From positions 1,488,001 to 1,552,000 of the forward strand of contig JAXLQP010000002.1 in the NCBI GenBank assembly GCA_046331565.1: DNA of 64,000 bases, in the 5' to 3' direction. The notes below the pieces were generated by a model that was given only the letters and a program-made list of their open reading frames with translations, was not told the DNA's origin and made no database searches. The stretch comes from DASRDU01 sp046331565. Lineage in GTDB: Bacteria; Acidobacteriota; Blastocatellia; RBC074. Position numbers and translations under genes: made by a program. Positions within the stretch are counted from its first letter, which is position 1; every line of letters begins with the position of its first letter. Shown here piece after piece: positions 52,121 to 60,380 of the stretch.

Positions 52121-53533
52121 TTACTTTGCGGCCTGGGTGTAAGTCGAGAGCGGTTTCATTCTGAGGCCGAAGACCTCGGGGTTTTCGCCCACAATGGCGG
52201 CGGCAAAAAATTTCGGCACGTATTTGAGATTTTCCTGGAAGTAATGATCCAGCTTCTGATCGTTCAGGACGAGCGTCCAGAAGCTGCGTTCCTTGTCCTG
52301 ACTGTTCAGCACCGTATGCAGGTCGCGCCGGACAGAAGCCGGACTGCGGTTATAACCGGCAATCGCCAGGCCCACGCTGGTCGCATCGCCGCCAAATTCT
52401 GAAATGCGTTCCCGCATGTATTTCGCTGCTGCCGGAGCCAGTTTCTCAACGTTGCAGCGATCAGCCGGAGTCAGCCCGTAACCCCGCGCCGTCGCGGCCA
52501 GGAACTGAAACATTCCGGCAGCCCCCGCCGGGTTTTCATTACAGATGTTCTGAAACTCGGTTTCGATCATGGCAATGTACAGCCCGACGAGCGGGCTGAT
52601 GCCTTCTGCATCGAATGAACGAATGATCAGCGGTGCGTTGGCAATGCCGCGCGCCGTCACAATGTTGAGATCAGCGCCCCAGCCCTTTTCAACTTTGTTG
52701 CCCACCCGTTTGGCATAACTGTCCACAAAATTGACGATGCGTTTTCTGATCAATGGTTCATCGAAGGTGCAGGGGCGATTACCAACGCTGGCCGATATTC
52801 GGCGGGCCTGCTCATAAACATAAGCCTCGCGTTCCAGCGGAGTCATCTCACGGTACAGTTTGAAGGCCCCGGCAGCGCGACTGCCGGTACCGGCAGCAGG
52901 CGGCGGATTCGGCGGTGTGTTCGGGCCTGGCAGCAGGGACGGCGTAACCGGCGGCAGGCTCGGCGGCGTCAGCGACCCGGCAGACGGAAGGGGTGAAGGG
53001 GTGAAATCAGGCGTCGGCGTGGCCGGGTCATCCGGTTCGGGACTCGGCTCGGCGCTGCCTGTCTGACTGTCGCGCTCAGGATTTGAACTGAACCAGCCGC
53101 TGAAGGCCCACACTCCGCCGCCCGCCAGCAGCATCAGCGCCAGCATTGAAATGGCAATCAGCGGCGTCCGCGTGCCGCCTGAACTGCTGCTGCCTGAGGC
53201 TGTCGCTTTTGCCGGTTGCGGTCTGGCGGCTTTGGGCTGGCCGAAGCTGATGCTGATCGTGGTTTCATTGCCGAGGGTGATCTGATCGCCATCCTTCAGA
53301 ATCGCGCCGCTCGCGGCTGCCGGTTCGCCGTTGACATAGCTGCCGTTGGTCGAGCCTTCATCGAGCAGCCAGATGTGATCGCCTTCACGATGAATGCTGG
53401 CGTGCAGGCGCGACAGTCCCTGATCATTCAGGCACAGTGCGGCCTCTTCGCCGCGCCCGATGGTCGTGCGCCCGGCCCTGAGCTGATGCTGACTGGTTTT
53501 ACCAGCCGTGCTGACAAGCAGTGTGACATCCAT
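52121..53533 (-). CDS. FHA domain-transmembrane-lytic transglycosylase (SLT) protein
   Basis: The product is 470 aa. The N-terminal FHA domain (about 5-98) has the phosphothreonine-binding residues: TIGRG, SRLHA (41-45) and STNGSYVNG (61-69). One transmembrane helix is at 124-147, then a Pro/Thr/Ser-rich stalk (about 155-218), then a C-terminal transglycosylase SLT domain with catalytic E324 (IETEF) and NPAGAAGMFQF (334-344). Topology puts FHA in the cytosol and the muralytic domain in the periplasm. A phosphorylated partner could thus control peptidoglycan cleavage; this is inference. It is the last gene of a four-gene operon. Confidence 0.9.
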   Translation of the reverse strand: MDVTLLVSTAGKTSQHQLRAGRTTIGRGEEAALCLNDQGLSRLHASIHREGDHIWLLDEGSTNGSYVNGEPAAASGAILKDGDQITLGNETTISISFGQPKAARPQPAKATASGSSSSGGTRTPLIAISMLALMLLAGGGVWAFSGWFSSNPERDSQTGSAEPSPEPDDPATPTPDFTPSPLPSAGSLTPPSLPPVTPSLLPGPNTPPNPPPAAGTGSRAAGAFKLYREMTPLEREAYVYEQARRISASVGNRPCTFDEPLIRKRIVNFVDSYAKRVGNKVEKGWGADLNIVTARGIANAPLIIRSFDAEGISPLVGLYIAMIETEFQNICNENPAGAAGMFQFLAATARGYGLTPADRCNVEKLAPAAAKYMRERISEFGGDATSVGLAIAGYNRSPASVRRDLHTVLNSQDKERSFWTLVLNDQKLDHYFQENLKYVPKFFAAAIVGENPEVFGLRMKPLSTYTQAAK

Positions 53534-53563
53534 GCTGATTATCGCTGAGCTGATTACCGCTGA

Positions 53564-54751
53564 TTACCTGGTGGCTTCATTGATGGCCTGCTGACCCGAA
53601 ATCCCGGCAGCGAAAAAACGCGCCACGCGGTCAGCGCCTTCGCGGGCATCCATCCCCGGCGGCACGACACGCGGCCACATCGTCCAGAAATCGCGGCGCG
53701 CCTGACCGGGCGGGTCAAGCTGATCGAGCCGCGATCTGACATCGGCGACCTTGTCGAGCGAGTAACCGTAACAGGCAATCGCATATATAAAATCATTGCG
53801 CCCGGTAATCGCCAGCAGCTTTTTCAGATAACCGGCTCCGATTTCGGCAGCCGTCTTCGGACTGAGCGGGGCAGGCAGCGTCCCTGTCACCTGCGCGCGC
53901 GGCACCTTCCAGTAACCGACGAGCGGCGCAGTGCCTGCCGGGTTTTCGAGAAAGCGGCTTTCACTCAGCGCGACGACGAAACCAAGCTGCGGCGTGTTGC
54001 CATCACCGCCCGTGCGCAGAAAGGCATCCGCCATCTCCTGACAGGAAATGCGTTCAGGCAGTTGCGGATTCTGATACTGCGGCAGCCATTGCCGGATGCG
54101 GTCAATCAAAGCCGGGTCAAACACGTAATCGCTGCTGCCCCCCACGATGCCCGCCAGAATACTGGCTTTCACCGCAATCTGATCGGTCGGGACAGCCTCT
54201 GTCACGACTGGCGAGGGCGGGGTTGAAGGCGGCTCAATCGTCCGGGTCGGGGTTGGAGTGGCTGTGCCCCAGCCATTGATCGGCAGATAACCGCCCGCGA
54301 AAATCGCCACAAAGAGCGCGACAATCGCCAGCCCGGCAACGGCTCCGGCAAATTTCGCGGCGAATGATCCTTTTTTCGGTTCCGCTGGTTTCGACTCCCT
54401 GCTGGCGGATTGAGAACCGCCAGCGTCGGCGTCGGGCGCAGCAGCCGTCTGATCGGCGTCACAGAAAAATTCCAGCGCGCTCGTGCCGCCGAATGAAATG
54501 GCATCACCGTCAGCGAGCTGCCGTTCAGCTTTCAGCCTTTCGCCATTTACCCAGGTGCCGTTGGCGCTGTCCAGGTCGCTCAGCCACCAGCCATCGGCGC
54601 GCTCCTCAATCAGCGCGTGGTAACGCGAAACTCCGGCTTCCGACACACGAATCGTGTTGTCGGTGGCGCGCCCGATTGACGCGCCGCCCGACAGGGTCAT
54701 TTCGCTGACAGTTTCATCACTGGTTCTGACAATTACTCTGGCGTCCGGCAT
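53564..54751 (-). CDS. FHA domain-transmembrane protein with diverged SLT-like domain
   Basis: The product is 395 aa with the same architecture as its neighbour. The FHA domain is about 18-96 (SIGRA, VSRYHALI, SANGTWVNG), the transmembrane helix about 132-156, the Thr/Pro stalk about 164-188, then an SLT-like domain. The motif LSESRF keeps the catalytic-type Glu (E264), but the following GAxGxxQF loop is replaced by NPAGTAPLVGYWKVP. It may bind peptidoglycan without cutting it or act as a partner of the 52121 protein. The gap to that gene is 30 bases. Confidence 0.82.
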   Translation of the reverse strand: MPDARVIVRTSDETVSEMTLSGGASIGRATDNTIRVSEAGVSRYHALIEERADGWWLSDLDSANGTWVNGERLKAERQLADGDAISFGGTSALEFFCDADQTAAAPDADAGGSQSASRESKPAEPKKGSFAAKFAGAVAGLAIVALFVAIFAGGYLPINGWGTATPTPTRTIEPPSTPPSPVVTEAVPTDQIAVKASILAGIVGGSSDYVFDPALIDRIRQWLPQYQNPQLPERISCQEMADAFLRTGGDGNTPQLGFVVALSESRFLENPAGTAPLVGYWKVPRAQVTGTLPAPLSPKTAAEIGAGYLKKLLAITGRNDFIYAIACYGYSLDKVADVRSRLDQLDPPGQARRDFWTMWPRVVPPGMDAREGADRVARFFAAGISGQQAINEATR

Positions 54752-54799
54752 ATCTTTTCAGTTCGACCATCGGCAACGGGGCGACAGATACGGCGCTGA

Positions 54800-56413
54800 T
54801 TACTGCGTGGTTGAAGGCAGATTCCGCCCGTAGCGGTCAATCAGCCTTCTGATCAGTTCTGATTCCAGGCTGACCTGGCGTTCAGGCACGATGTAGCAGA
54901 TGTTTTTGCCGCCCGCCTGGCGAATGGCAATCTGCGCTGAAGCTTCAACGCCGGTGCCGGAAATCATCTGCGGCGTCAGCACCAGCAGCGGCTGTTTCTG
55001 CCCGTCGGTTTCAGACAATCTGACCTCGCCGTTTTTGATTTCGAGTTCGCCCGTGCGCGGGGTTTTCCATTTGCCGACTTCGACGGGTTTGTTGCCGGGC
55101 TTTCTGATCTGGTTGAGGTCGTACCGAACTCTGAAGCTGACCTGACCGCCGCGCTCCAGCGCCTGCCGCATCAGTTCCTCGGCCCGGCCATAATCCTTCA
55201 GGTCATTGAAATAGATGCGCCCCAGGTATTCATAAGCGGCAGGTTCGTTCGGTTCCTGCGCCTTCAGTTTGTTGAGTTCCTCAACGGCCCTGACGACGTT
55301 GCGATTGTCGGTGTTATCAAGCCAGCTATTGATGATCTGCGCCATCCGCTCACGATAACCAATGCTGCTGAGGCCCTTGTGCCGGAAGGCGAATTTGTAC
55401 CTGACCTGCTGCTGCCGGGCATCTGCCGAATTGAACTGCACGCTCAGGCGGTAAGGCCCGGTGCGCGTCACCACGCCGGAGCGCGTCACCTGGTAATCCT
55501 GTCCCTGCGCTTCCCTGATCAGCGGCAGTTCCTGATTGTTCTGCGGGTCGTAAAGCCGCACCGAAAAATAGCCCGCCGTTTTGGCATCCTCCGGCATAAA
55601 TTGCAGCATCACGCGGTCAGATTTGCTGAGCGTCACCAGGTAATCATCAGCATAGGTCAGCGCCCCCGCGACCGCCGGATTCTGGCTCTGCCGCGAAGTC
55701 TGCCAGTGAATCGTGCCTTCAGTGAGATCATCAATGCCGGGTTGCAGCTTGCGCGCCCGCAGCGCATAAGCAATCGGTTCCGGCTTTACTTTGCTGGTGC
55801 TGTATTGCACCCGCACCAGGAAACTGCCGCTCGCTGGCAGCACACCACCGGGCGGGGCGGGCAGAAATTCACTGGCGCTGACCCGCCTGAGCGGAACCAG
55901 CGGCGTTTCAGGATTTCTCTGATCGAAACTTTTCTGGTCGGAATTTTTCAGTTCAAACAGCAGCACTTCGCATTCCGGCGCTGCCGCTGCGAACTGGAGC
56001 GAAAACTGTGCATTCGGCGGCGTCTTCAGCGCGTAATCCTGGTAATGAATGTATGACTTCACGCCCGGCGCACTTTCAATGATCTGCAATCCGGCAGTCT
56101 TCACATCCAGCGATCCGCTTTCGGTCGGATTGAACGGCAGCGTGAGTGTCTGTTGCGGATAGTGCGCGCCAACGGTCGGCGCCGGAGTCGGTGTTGCTTT
56201 CGGAGTCGGCTTCGATTTCGGAGGTTTTTTTGGCGCCCTGGTCGGCTTCGGCTTCGTGGTGGTCGGCGTTTTGGGCGGACAATACACACCTGGCGGGCAC
56301 TGTGCGCCGAGTGTTCTGGCAGCCAGCGTGGCGGCGTCAATGTACCAGACAACCAGCAGCAGCCCGGCCAGGATGATGCCTGTTCTGACGGTCATTCGGA
56401 ACCTGAGTTTCAT
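54800..56413 (-). CDS. Secreted Pro/Lys-rich and TPR protein of unknown function
   Basis: The product is 537 aa from the ATG at 56413. A signal peptide or anchor (IILAGLLLVVWYIDAATLA) is followed by a Pro/Thr/Lys linker (about 45-82) that begins with a CPPGVYCPP cysteine pair and may span or bind peptidoglycan. The central part (about 85-370) looks like beta-rich pre-peptidase-type segments (SYIHYQDYALKTPPNAQFSLQF-like). A short TPR region lies about 385-440 (AAYEYLGRIYFNDLKDYGRA). The C-terminal 100 residues are unrecognised. The start lies 23 bases after the SUMF1-like stop, so it belongs to the same operon. Confidence 0.78.
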   Translation of the reverse strand: MKLRFRMTVRTGIILAGLLLVVWYIDAATLAARTLGAQCPPGVYCPPKTPTTTKPKPTRAPKKPPKSKPTPKATPTPAPTVGAHYPQQTLTLPFNPTESGSLDVKTAGLQIIESAPGVKSYIHYQDYALKTPPNAQFSLQFAAAAPECEVLLFELKNSDQKSFDQRNPETPLVPLRRVSASEFLPAPPGGVLPASGSFLVRVQYSTSKVKPEPIAYALRARKLQPGIDDLTEGTIHWQTSRQSQNPAVAGALTYADDYLVTLSKSDRVMLQFMPEDAKTAGYFSVRLYDPQNNQELPLIREAQGQDYQVTRSGVVTRTGPYRLSVQFNSADARQQQVRYKFAFRHKGLSSIGYRERMAQIINSWLDNTDNRNVVRAVEELNKLKAQEPNEPAAYEYLGRIYFNDLKDYGRAEELMRQALERGGQVSFRVRYDLNQIRKPGNKPVEVGKWKTPRTGELEIKNGEVRLSETDGQKQPLLVLTPQMISGTGVEASAQIAIRQAGGKNICYIVPERQVSLESELIRRLIDRYGRNLPSTTQ

Positions 56414-56436
56414 AACTGTTTTTTTCTCCCGCTCGA

Positions 56437-57705
56437 TCAGTTCTGAATCAGCCCGCGCTGGCGCAGGTAACTTTGCAACTGCGGATTGCTGACCGGGACC
56501 ACGCAACGAAAGCCGATCAGCCAGAAAGTCTTGTCATTGAACTTTCGGGCGCGCGGTTCGACTTCACGCGCCGTCGTTCTGGCGGCATCAAGACTGTGAA
56601 CGCAATCAGCGCCGCGAATGACACGAAAACCTTTGCCAAAAAGCGGGTCGGTCGCCGTGCTGCCCGGATAGGCGGCATAGATGGCATTGACCCATTCATA
56701 GGCATTGCCGGCCATATCCATCAGGCCCAGGGCGCTGCGGTCGCCCGGCGAACTGCCAACGGCGGCAAACTGCGGCTGCGAGCGGCCCAGGTTGACTTCA
56801 CCCGGCGCGGGGCCGTCGCCCCAGGGCCATTTGCGTTTCTTCTGCTGTGCCGGATCCCACGCGGCGGCTTTCTCCCATTCGGCTTCGGTGGGCAGTCGTT
56901 TGTTGACCGATCTGGCATAGGCATCGGCTTCGTCAAAGCTGATGCCCACGACCGGCGACTGATCCTGACTCAGATAATTCGTGTCGAATCCGTTCTTCGG
57001 CAGCGGGCGACCGCTGGCCGCGCAGTAGCTTTTATACAAGGCATTGGTGACTTCATTAACATCAATGTAGAAATCCTCAAGCTGCACCTGATGCGGCGGG
57101 CCTTCATTCGGCAGCGCGCCTGGCTCACTGCTGCCCAGCGTGAACGGGCCGCCCTCGATCAGACGCATGCGAGTGCCGCCGTATTCGATTTCATCCGGCA
57201 GCTTTTTCGCCACTGTTCCCGCGACGTTCAGCGCCACCGTCTGACCATGCGATTCGCCAGTGACATCCGGGGCTTCCGTGCCATCGGCAAAGCGCACCTT
57301 CTGTTTGCCGAGCGCCAGATAAGGAACCCGCAGCGTCCCGTCAGTACCGGGAATGCCGCGATGGACGCCTTCAACCACGACATCATTGACGGGCGCAGCG
57401 TTCGAACTGCCCACGCGCAGCGTAAAGCCCTGCGGGCGCGGGCGCAGAAAAAAGTATGAGGCCAGCGTCATAATCAGCAGCAAGCCCAGACCGCCGAGCA
57501 GCCACCACCAGATTTCAGAGCCGCGAAACGGCAGTCTCATTCTTCGTCCGCTGCGCTTTGGTTTTGGCGGCGGGCCGGGTTCCATCGCGTGCGGAATCTT
57601 CAGCCGCTGCGTCCCGCCCTGGCCGGGCGACAGTTGCATCGTGGCATCACCAGGCGCGGCGCTTCTGGCTCCTGCCGACTCATTGTCGGAGTGTTGACCG
57701 TTCAT
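56437..57705 (-). CDS. Membrane-anchored SUMF1/formylglycine-generating-enzyme-like protein
   Basis: The product is 422 aa. A cytosolic Pro-rich tail (1-60) leads to a transmembrane helix (64-87), a PEGA-like beta domain (about 93-168), and an FGE-sulfatase fold domain (about 172-402: EGGPFTLGSSE, FYIDVNEVTNALY, RLPTEAEWEKAA, LMDMAGNAYEWV, GFRCV). True formylglycine-generating enzymes have a redox Cys pair in the active site, which is missing here (RGADCVHSLDAARTTARE). So it is more likely a binding module than a sulfatase activator. It is the first gene of the FHA operon; a TATAAT box on the - strand is about 100 bases upstream. Confidence 0.85.
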   Translation of the reverse strand: MNGQHSDNESAGARSAAPGDATMQLSPGQGGTQRLKIPHAMEPGPPPKPKRSGRRMRLPFRGSEIWWWLLGGLGLLLIMTLASYFFLRPRPQGFTLRVGSSNAAPVNDVVVEGVHRGIPGTDGTLRVPYLALGKQKVRFADGTEAPDVTGESHGQTVALNVAGTVAKKLPDEIEYGGTRMRLIEGGPFTLGSSEPGALPNEGPPHQVQLEDFYIDVNEVTNALYKSYCAASGRPLPKNGFDTNYLSQDQSPVVGISFDEADAYARSVNKRLPTEAEWEKAAAWDPAQQKKRKWPWGDGPAPGEVNLGRSQPQFAAVGSSPGDRSALGLMDMAGNAYEWVNAIYAAYPGSTATDPLFGKGFRVIRGADCVHSLDAARTTAREVEPRARKFNDKTFWLIGFRCVVPVSNPQLQSYLRQRGLIQN

Positions 57706-57811
57706 TTTTCAATCGCTTTTGACCTGGGGTTTGTCGCTCCGAAAAGATTCAGGCTTCCGGCGCTGACAAACAGTTGGGCAGTCTCTCGATGGCTTCTGTA
57801 AACGCAGCCGC

Positions 57812-57840
57812 ATTATAAACCCATGACGGCTGACATCAGC
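57812..57840 (-). promoter_or_regulatory. Possible promoter of the SUMF1-FHA operon
   Basis: A perfect TATAAT on the - strand (57817-57812) lies about 107 bases before the ATG at 57705. The -35 region (near 57835-57840) is poor, so this is tentative. Confidence 0.35.
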
Positions 57841-57935
57841 TACAGAAACCTGACGGCAGCCATGAGCGCAGGCTAAAACAGGGAACGCAGGCGTCGGGGC
57901 CTGCCTGACTTCGGTAACGAGTTCCTCGATTGAAA

Positions 57936-57960
57936 CAGGGCGGGCGTCACGCCTGCCCTG
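57936..57960. repeat. GC-rich palindrome in the divergent gap before the actin gene
   Basis: CAGGGCGGGCGT and ACGCCTGCCCTG (12-bp arms, one mismatch, 1-base loop) form a REP-like hairpin. A smaller GCAGGC/GCCTGC stem is at 57889-57906. The 57706-58187 gap otherwise shows a possible operon promoter and the actin leader. Confidence 0.65.
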
Positions 57961-58187
57961 CTTAATACCATCCTGAAAAAAATCTGCTGCACACGCGCGC
58001 AGCGGCGTCCGTAACTGCTCCTGTCCCCGGCGTGTAGCTGTTCATCCGGCAGATGTCCGCGTTTTTCGGTCTCAGGGCATCTCCGTTACGCAGCCTTTGA
58101 TTCATCAATCACGGCCTGAGCAGGCGCGGTGTCATCGCCGCCCGCGCTCGAATTGAAGAGAGGTTTATGAGCAGAAAGGAGATTTCC

Positions 58188-59273
58188 ATGACTGACAAAA
58201 CTGCCACCGGCAGGGTGCAGAAAGATCCGCCCGTGCTGAACGGATTGTTCATTGTCGGCGTTGACACCGGCTATGGCAACACCAAGGTTTACGCGACCAA
58301 AGCCGGACAGCCGAAGACGGTAATTTTTCCGTCAGTGACCGGGCGCACCGCGTTCACTGACGATTTTATGCGCACCGAAGCCGAAGTCGAATTCATTGCG
58401 CGCCAGCCGCGCTTTCACGACAGCCCGCTCAATTACGGCGAAACCGCCGTGCGGCTCAATCGCGGCGGCCAGGCCAGCAATGACCGCGCCCGCTTCACGC
58501 GCGAATACAATCCGCTGCTCACCATTGCCGGTCTGGCGCGTCTGATCGTCAAGGAGCAGTTGCCGCAGAAGGTTGATACGCTCGTCGTTGGCCTGCCGGT
58601 CAATTACTTCAGAACCTGGCAGAACGAAATCACCGAAGCCCTGACCGGCGAACATCCCGTCACGCTTTACCGCGAAAGCGGCGCAGTTGTGCGCGATCTG
58701 AAAATCACGGTTGATAACGTGCTCGTGATTCCGCAGGGTTATGGCGCGTACCTGTCGTGGGCGCTCAATGAACAGGGCGGCAAGATCGCTGACCGTCTGG
58801 TGCCGACAGCCGTGATTGACGGCGGCGAAAGCACCTGCGACATCGTGGCGGCTGAAGGTCGCTATCTCGACAACCTGTCAAAATCAATTCCGTCGGCGCT
58901 CGACGAGGTCTATCACGAACTCGAACGCCAGATTGACGAACAGACCGGAACCTTTGTCGCTCGCACGCAGATTGAAGCCTACATTCGCCAGAACAAGACG
59001 CTGCCCGCTGCCGGTCGCCGCCTTGACCTGGCTGAAATGCGCAAACAGATCATCGCGCACAAGGCCGAAGAGATCGTCAACCGCATCCTGACCACGGTGC
59101 GCCCGATTCAGCCCGAACACGTCCTCGTTTGCGGCGGCAGCGGCATGGAATTGTATGAGGCAATCAAAAAGGTTCTGCCGATGGCTGAGAAGCTGGAACC
59201 GATGGTGATGGCCAATGCGATTGGCTATTACAGGTACGGCGTCATGCGCTCGCAGGTTGCCGTCGCAGCCTGA
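58188..59273 (+). CDS. ParM/StbA-type actin-like ATPase
   Basis: The product is 361 aa from the ATG at 58188, which has AAAGGAG eight bases upstream; an ATG at 58167 is a weaker alternative. Actin-fold phosphate loops are visible: IVGVDTGYGNTKVYA (phosphate 1, D26) and AVIDGGESTCDIV (phosphate 2), and a C-terminal adenosine-type motif VLVCGGSGMEL. The middle PVNYF and VIPQGYGAYL segments suit the ParM/StbA/Alp group. These polymerise in an ATP-dependent manner to move DNA or shape cells. No ParR-like partner or iterons are next to it. It is divergent from an FHA/transglycosylase operon. Confidence 0.88.
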   Translation: MTDKTATGRVQKDPPVLNGLFIVGVDTGYGNTKVYATKAGQPKTVIFPSVTGRTAFTDDFMRTEAEVEFIARQPRFHDSPLNYGETAVRLNRGGQASNDRARFTREYNPLLTIAGLARLIVKEQLPQKVDTLVVGLPVNYFRTWQNEITEALTGEHPVTLYRESGAVVRDLKITVDNVLVIPQGYGAYLSWALNEQGGKIADRLVPTAVIDGGESTCDIVAAEGRYLDNLSKSIPSALDEVYHELERQIDEQTGTFVARTQIEAYIRQNKTLPAAGRRLDLAEMRKQIIAHKAEEIVNRILTTVRPIQPEHVLVCGGSGMELYEAIKKVLPMAEKLEPMVMANAIGYYRYGVMRSQVAVAA

Positions 59274-59287
59274 CGCCGGACAGATTT

Positions 59288-59406
59288 CATCCACTAAGCC
59301 ACACGAAGAAGCACGAAGAAAAAACAGGCGCAAACGCTGAGACAGGCTCCCTGATCTCCTTTTCTCCTTTTCTTTCTTCGTGCTTCTTCGTGTGGCTTAG
59401 TGGATG
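59288..59406. repeat. CACGAAG mini-repeat inverted repeat (perfect 34-bp arms)
   Basis: The arms at 59288-59321 and 59373-59406 are exact reverse complements over 34 bp with a 51-base spacer. Both are made of CACGAAG(A/C) units. It sits between the convergent actin and SDR genes and so would be transcribed from both sides. Confidence 0.92.
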
Positions 59407-59418
59407 AGCTTCAGAGTT

Positions 59419-60213
59419 TCAGAGGATCGAACGCACCACGCCGCCGTCAACTCTGAGGGCCGCGCCGTTGGTGGCGACGGCGAGTGTGCTGCACAGGTAC
59501 ACGACCATTGAAGCGACCTCTTCAGGCGTGGCCAGGCGGCGCAGCAGCGACGAGGGCCGCGCGGTCTGAAAGAATTCCTTTTCGACGACGTGCGGGTCAA
59601 CGCCTTTCGCTTTGGCCATTTCGACCATGAACGTGTGCACGCCTTCAGAATTGGTCGGGCCGGGCAGGACTGAATTGACGGTCACATTCGTTCCGGCGGT
59701 CAGTTCGGCCAGGCCGCGCGCCAGCGCGAGTTGCGCGGTCTTGGTGACGCCGTAATGAATCATTTCGGCGGGAATGTTGACAGCGGATTCGCTGGAGATG
59801 AAGACGATGCGCCCCCAGTTGCGCTTGAGCATTTTCGGCAGATAAAACCGGCTCAGCCGCATGCCGCTCAGGACATTGACTTCGTAAAAGCGCAGCCATT
59901 CCTCATCAGTAATATCGGCCAGCGACTTCGGCTCGAAGATGCCCAGGTTGTTGATCAGAATGTCCACTGAATCAACGTTGGCCGTCAGTTTGTCAATCAC
60001 CTCGCGTTTGCCCAGATCACCGGCAAAACCGGTCACGCCCGCTCCCTGATTGATTTCACGCAGACTTTTGATGGCCCGGTCAACACGTTCCTGCGTCCGT
60101 CCGTTGACGATCACCGACGCGCCTTCTGAAGCCAGCACCGAAGCAATGGCAAACCCGATTCCGGCAGTCGAGCCGGTGACAAGCGCGCGCTTTCCCTGAA
60201 GTCTCAGATTCAT
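59419..60213 (-). CDS. Short-chain dehydrogenase/reductase (SDR)
   Basis: The product is 264 aa, the classical SDR length. The NAD(P)-binding TGSTAGIG is at 13-20, with DILINNLGIF, the catalytic Ser in VFISSES, YGVTK (Tyr and Lys of the YxxxK) and the VNSVLPGPT segment. VNGRTQERV after the second strand suggests NADP preference (Arg). It is cytosolic. The substrate is unknown; 3-oxoacyl-ACP reductase-like annotation is common for such proteins. The TTCGTG inverted repeat lies 12 bases past the stop. Confidence 0.92.
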   Translation of the reverse strand: MNLRLQGKRALVTGSTAGIGFAIASVLASEGASVIVNGRTQERVDRAIKSLREINQGAGVTGFAGDLGKREVIDKLTANVDSVDILINNLGIFEPKSLADITDEEWLRFYEVNVLSGMRLSRFYLPKMLKRNWGRIVFISSESAVNIPAEMIHYGVTKTAQLALARGLAELTAGTNVTVNSVLPGPTNSEGVHTFMVEMAKAKGVDPHVVEKEFFQTARPSSLLRRLATPEEVASMVVYLCSTLAVATNGAALRVDGGVVRSIL

Positions 60214-60380
60214 CGAAACCTTCCTTGCTGTGACGGGGCGGTGGATTAAAAGAGTGCTTTTTCAGTGAGTCCGGGTCAGGTCGGATTATGCCTCAACACT
60301 CGCCTCATTTCACCAGGCAAATGATGAAAGAGCCGGGGATGACGATGAATTGTGCAAGGCTGTGCTACATTAACGTTACT

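Noticed and set aside
56437..57705. True formylglycine-generating sulfatase activator
   Set aside because: The catalytic cysteine pair is absent and no sulfatase gene is in the window.
58188..59273. Plasmid partition locus or integrated plasmid
   Set aside because: No ParR-type gene, iterons, replication protein or mobility genes lie nearby; the surroundings look chromosomal.
59288..59406. CRISPR-like repeats
   Set aside because: Units are 7-8 bases with no unique spacers, and arms are inverted relative to each other.
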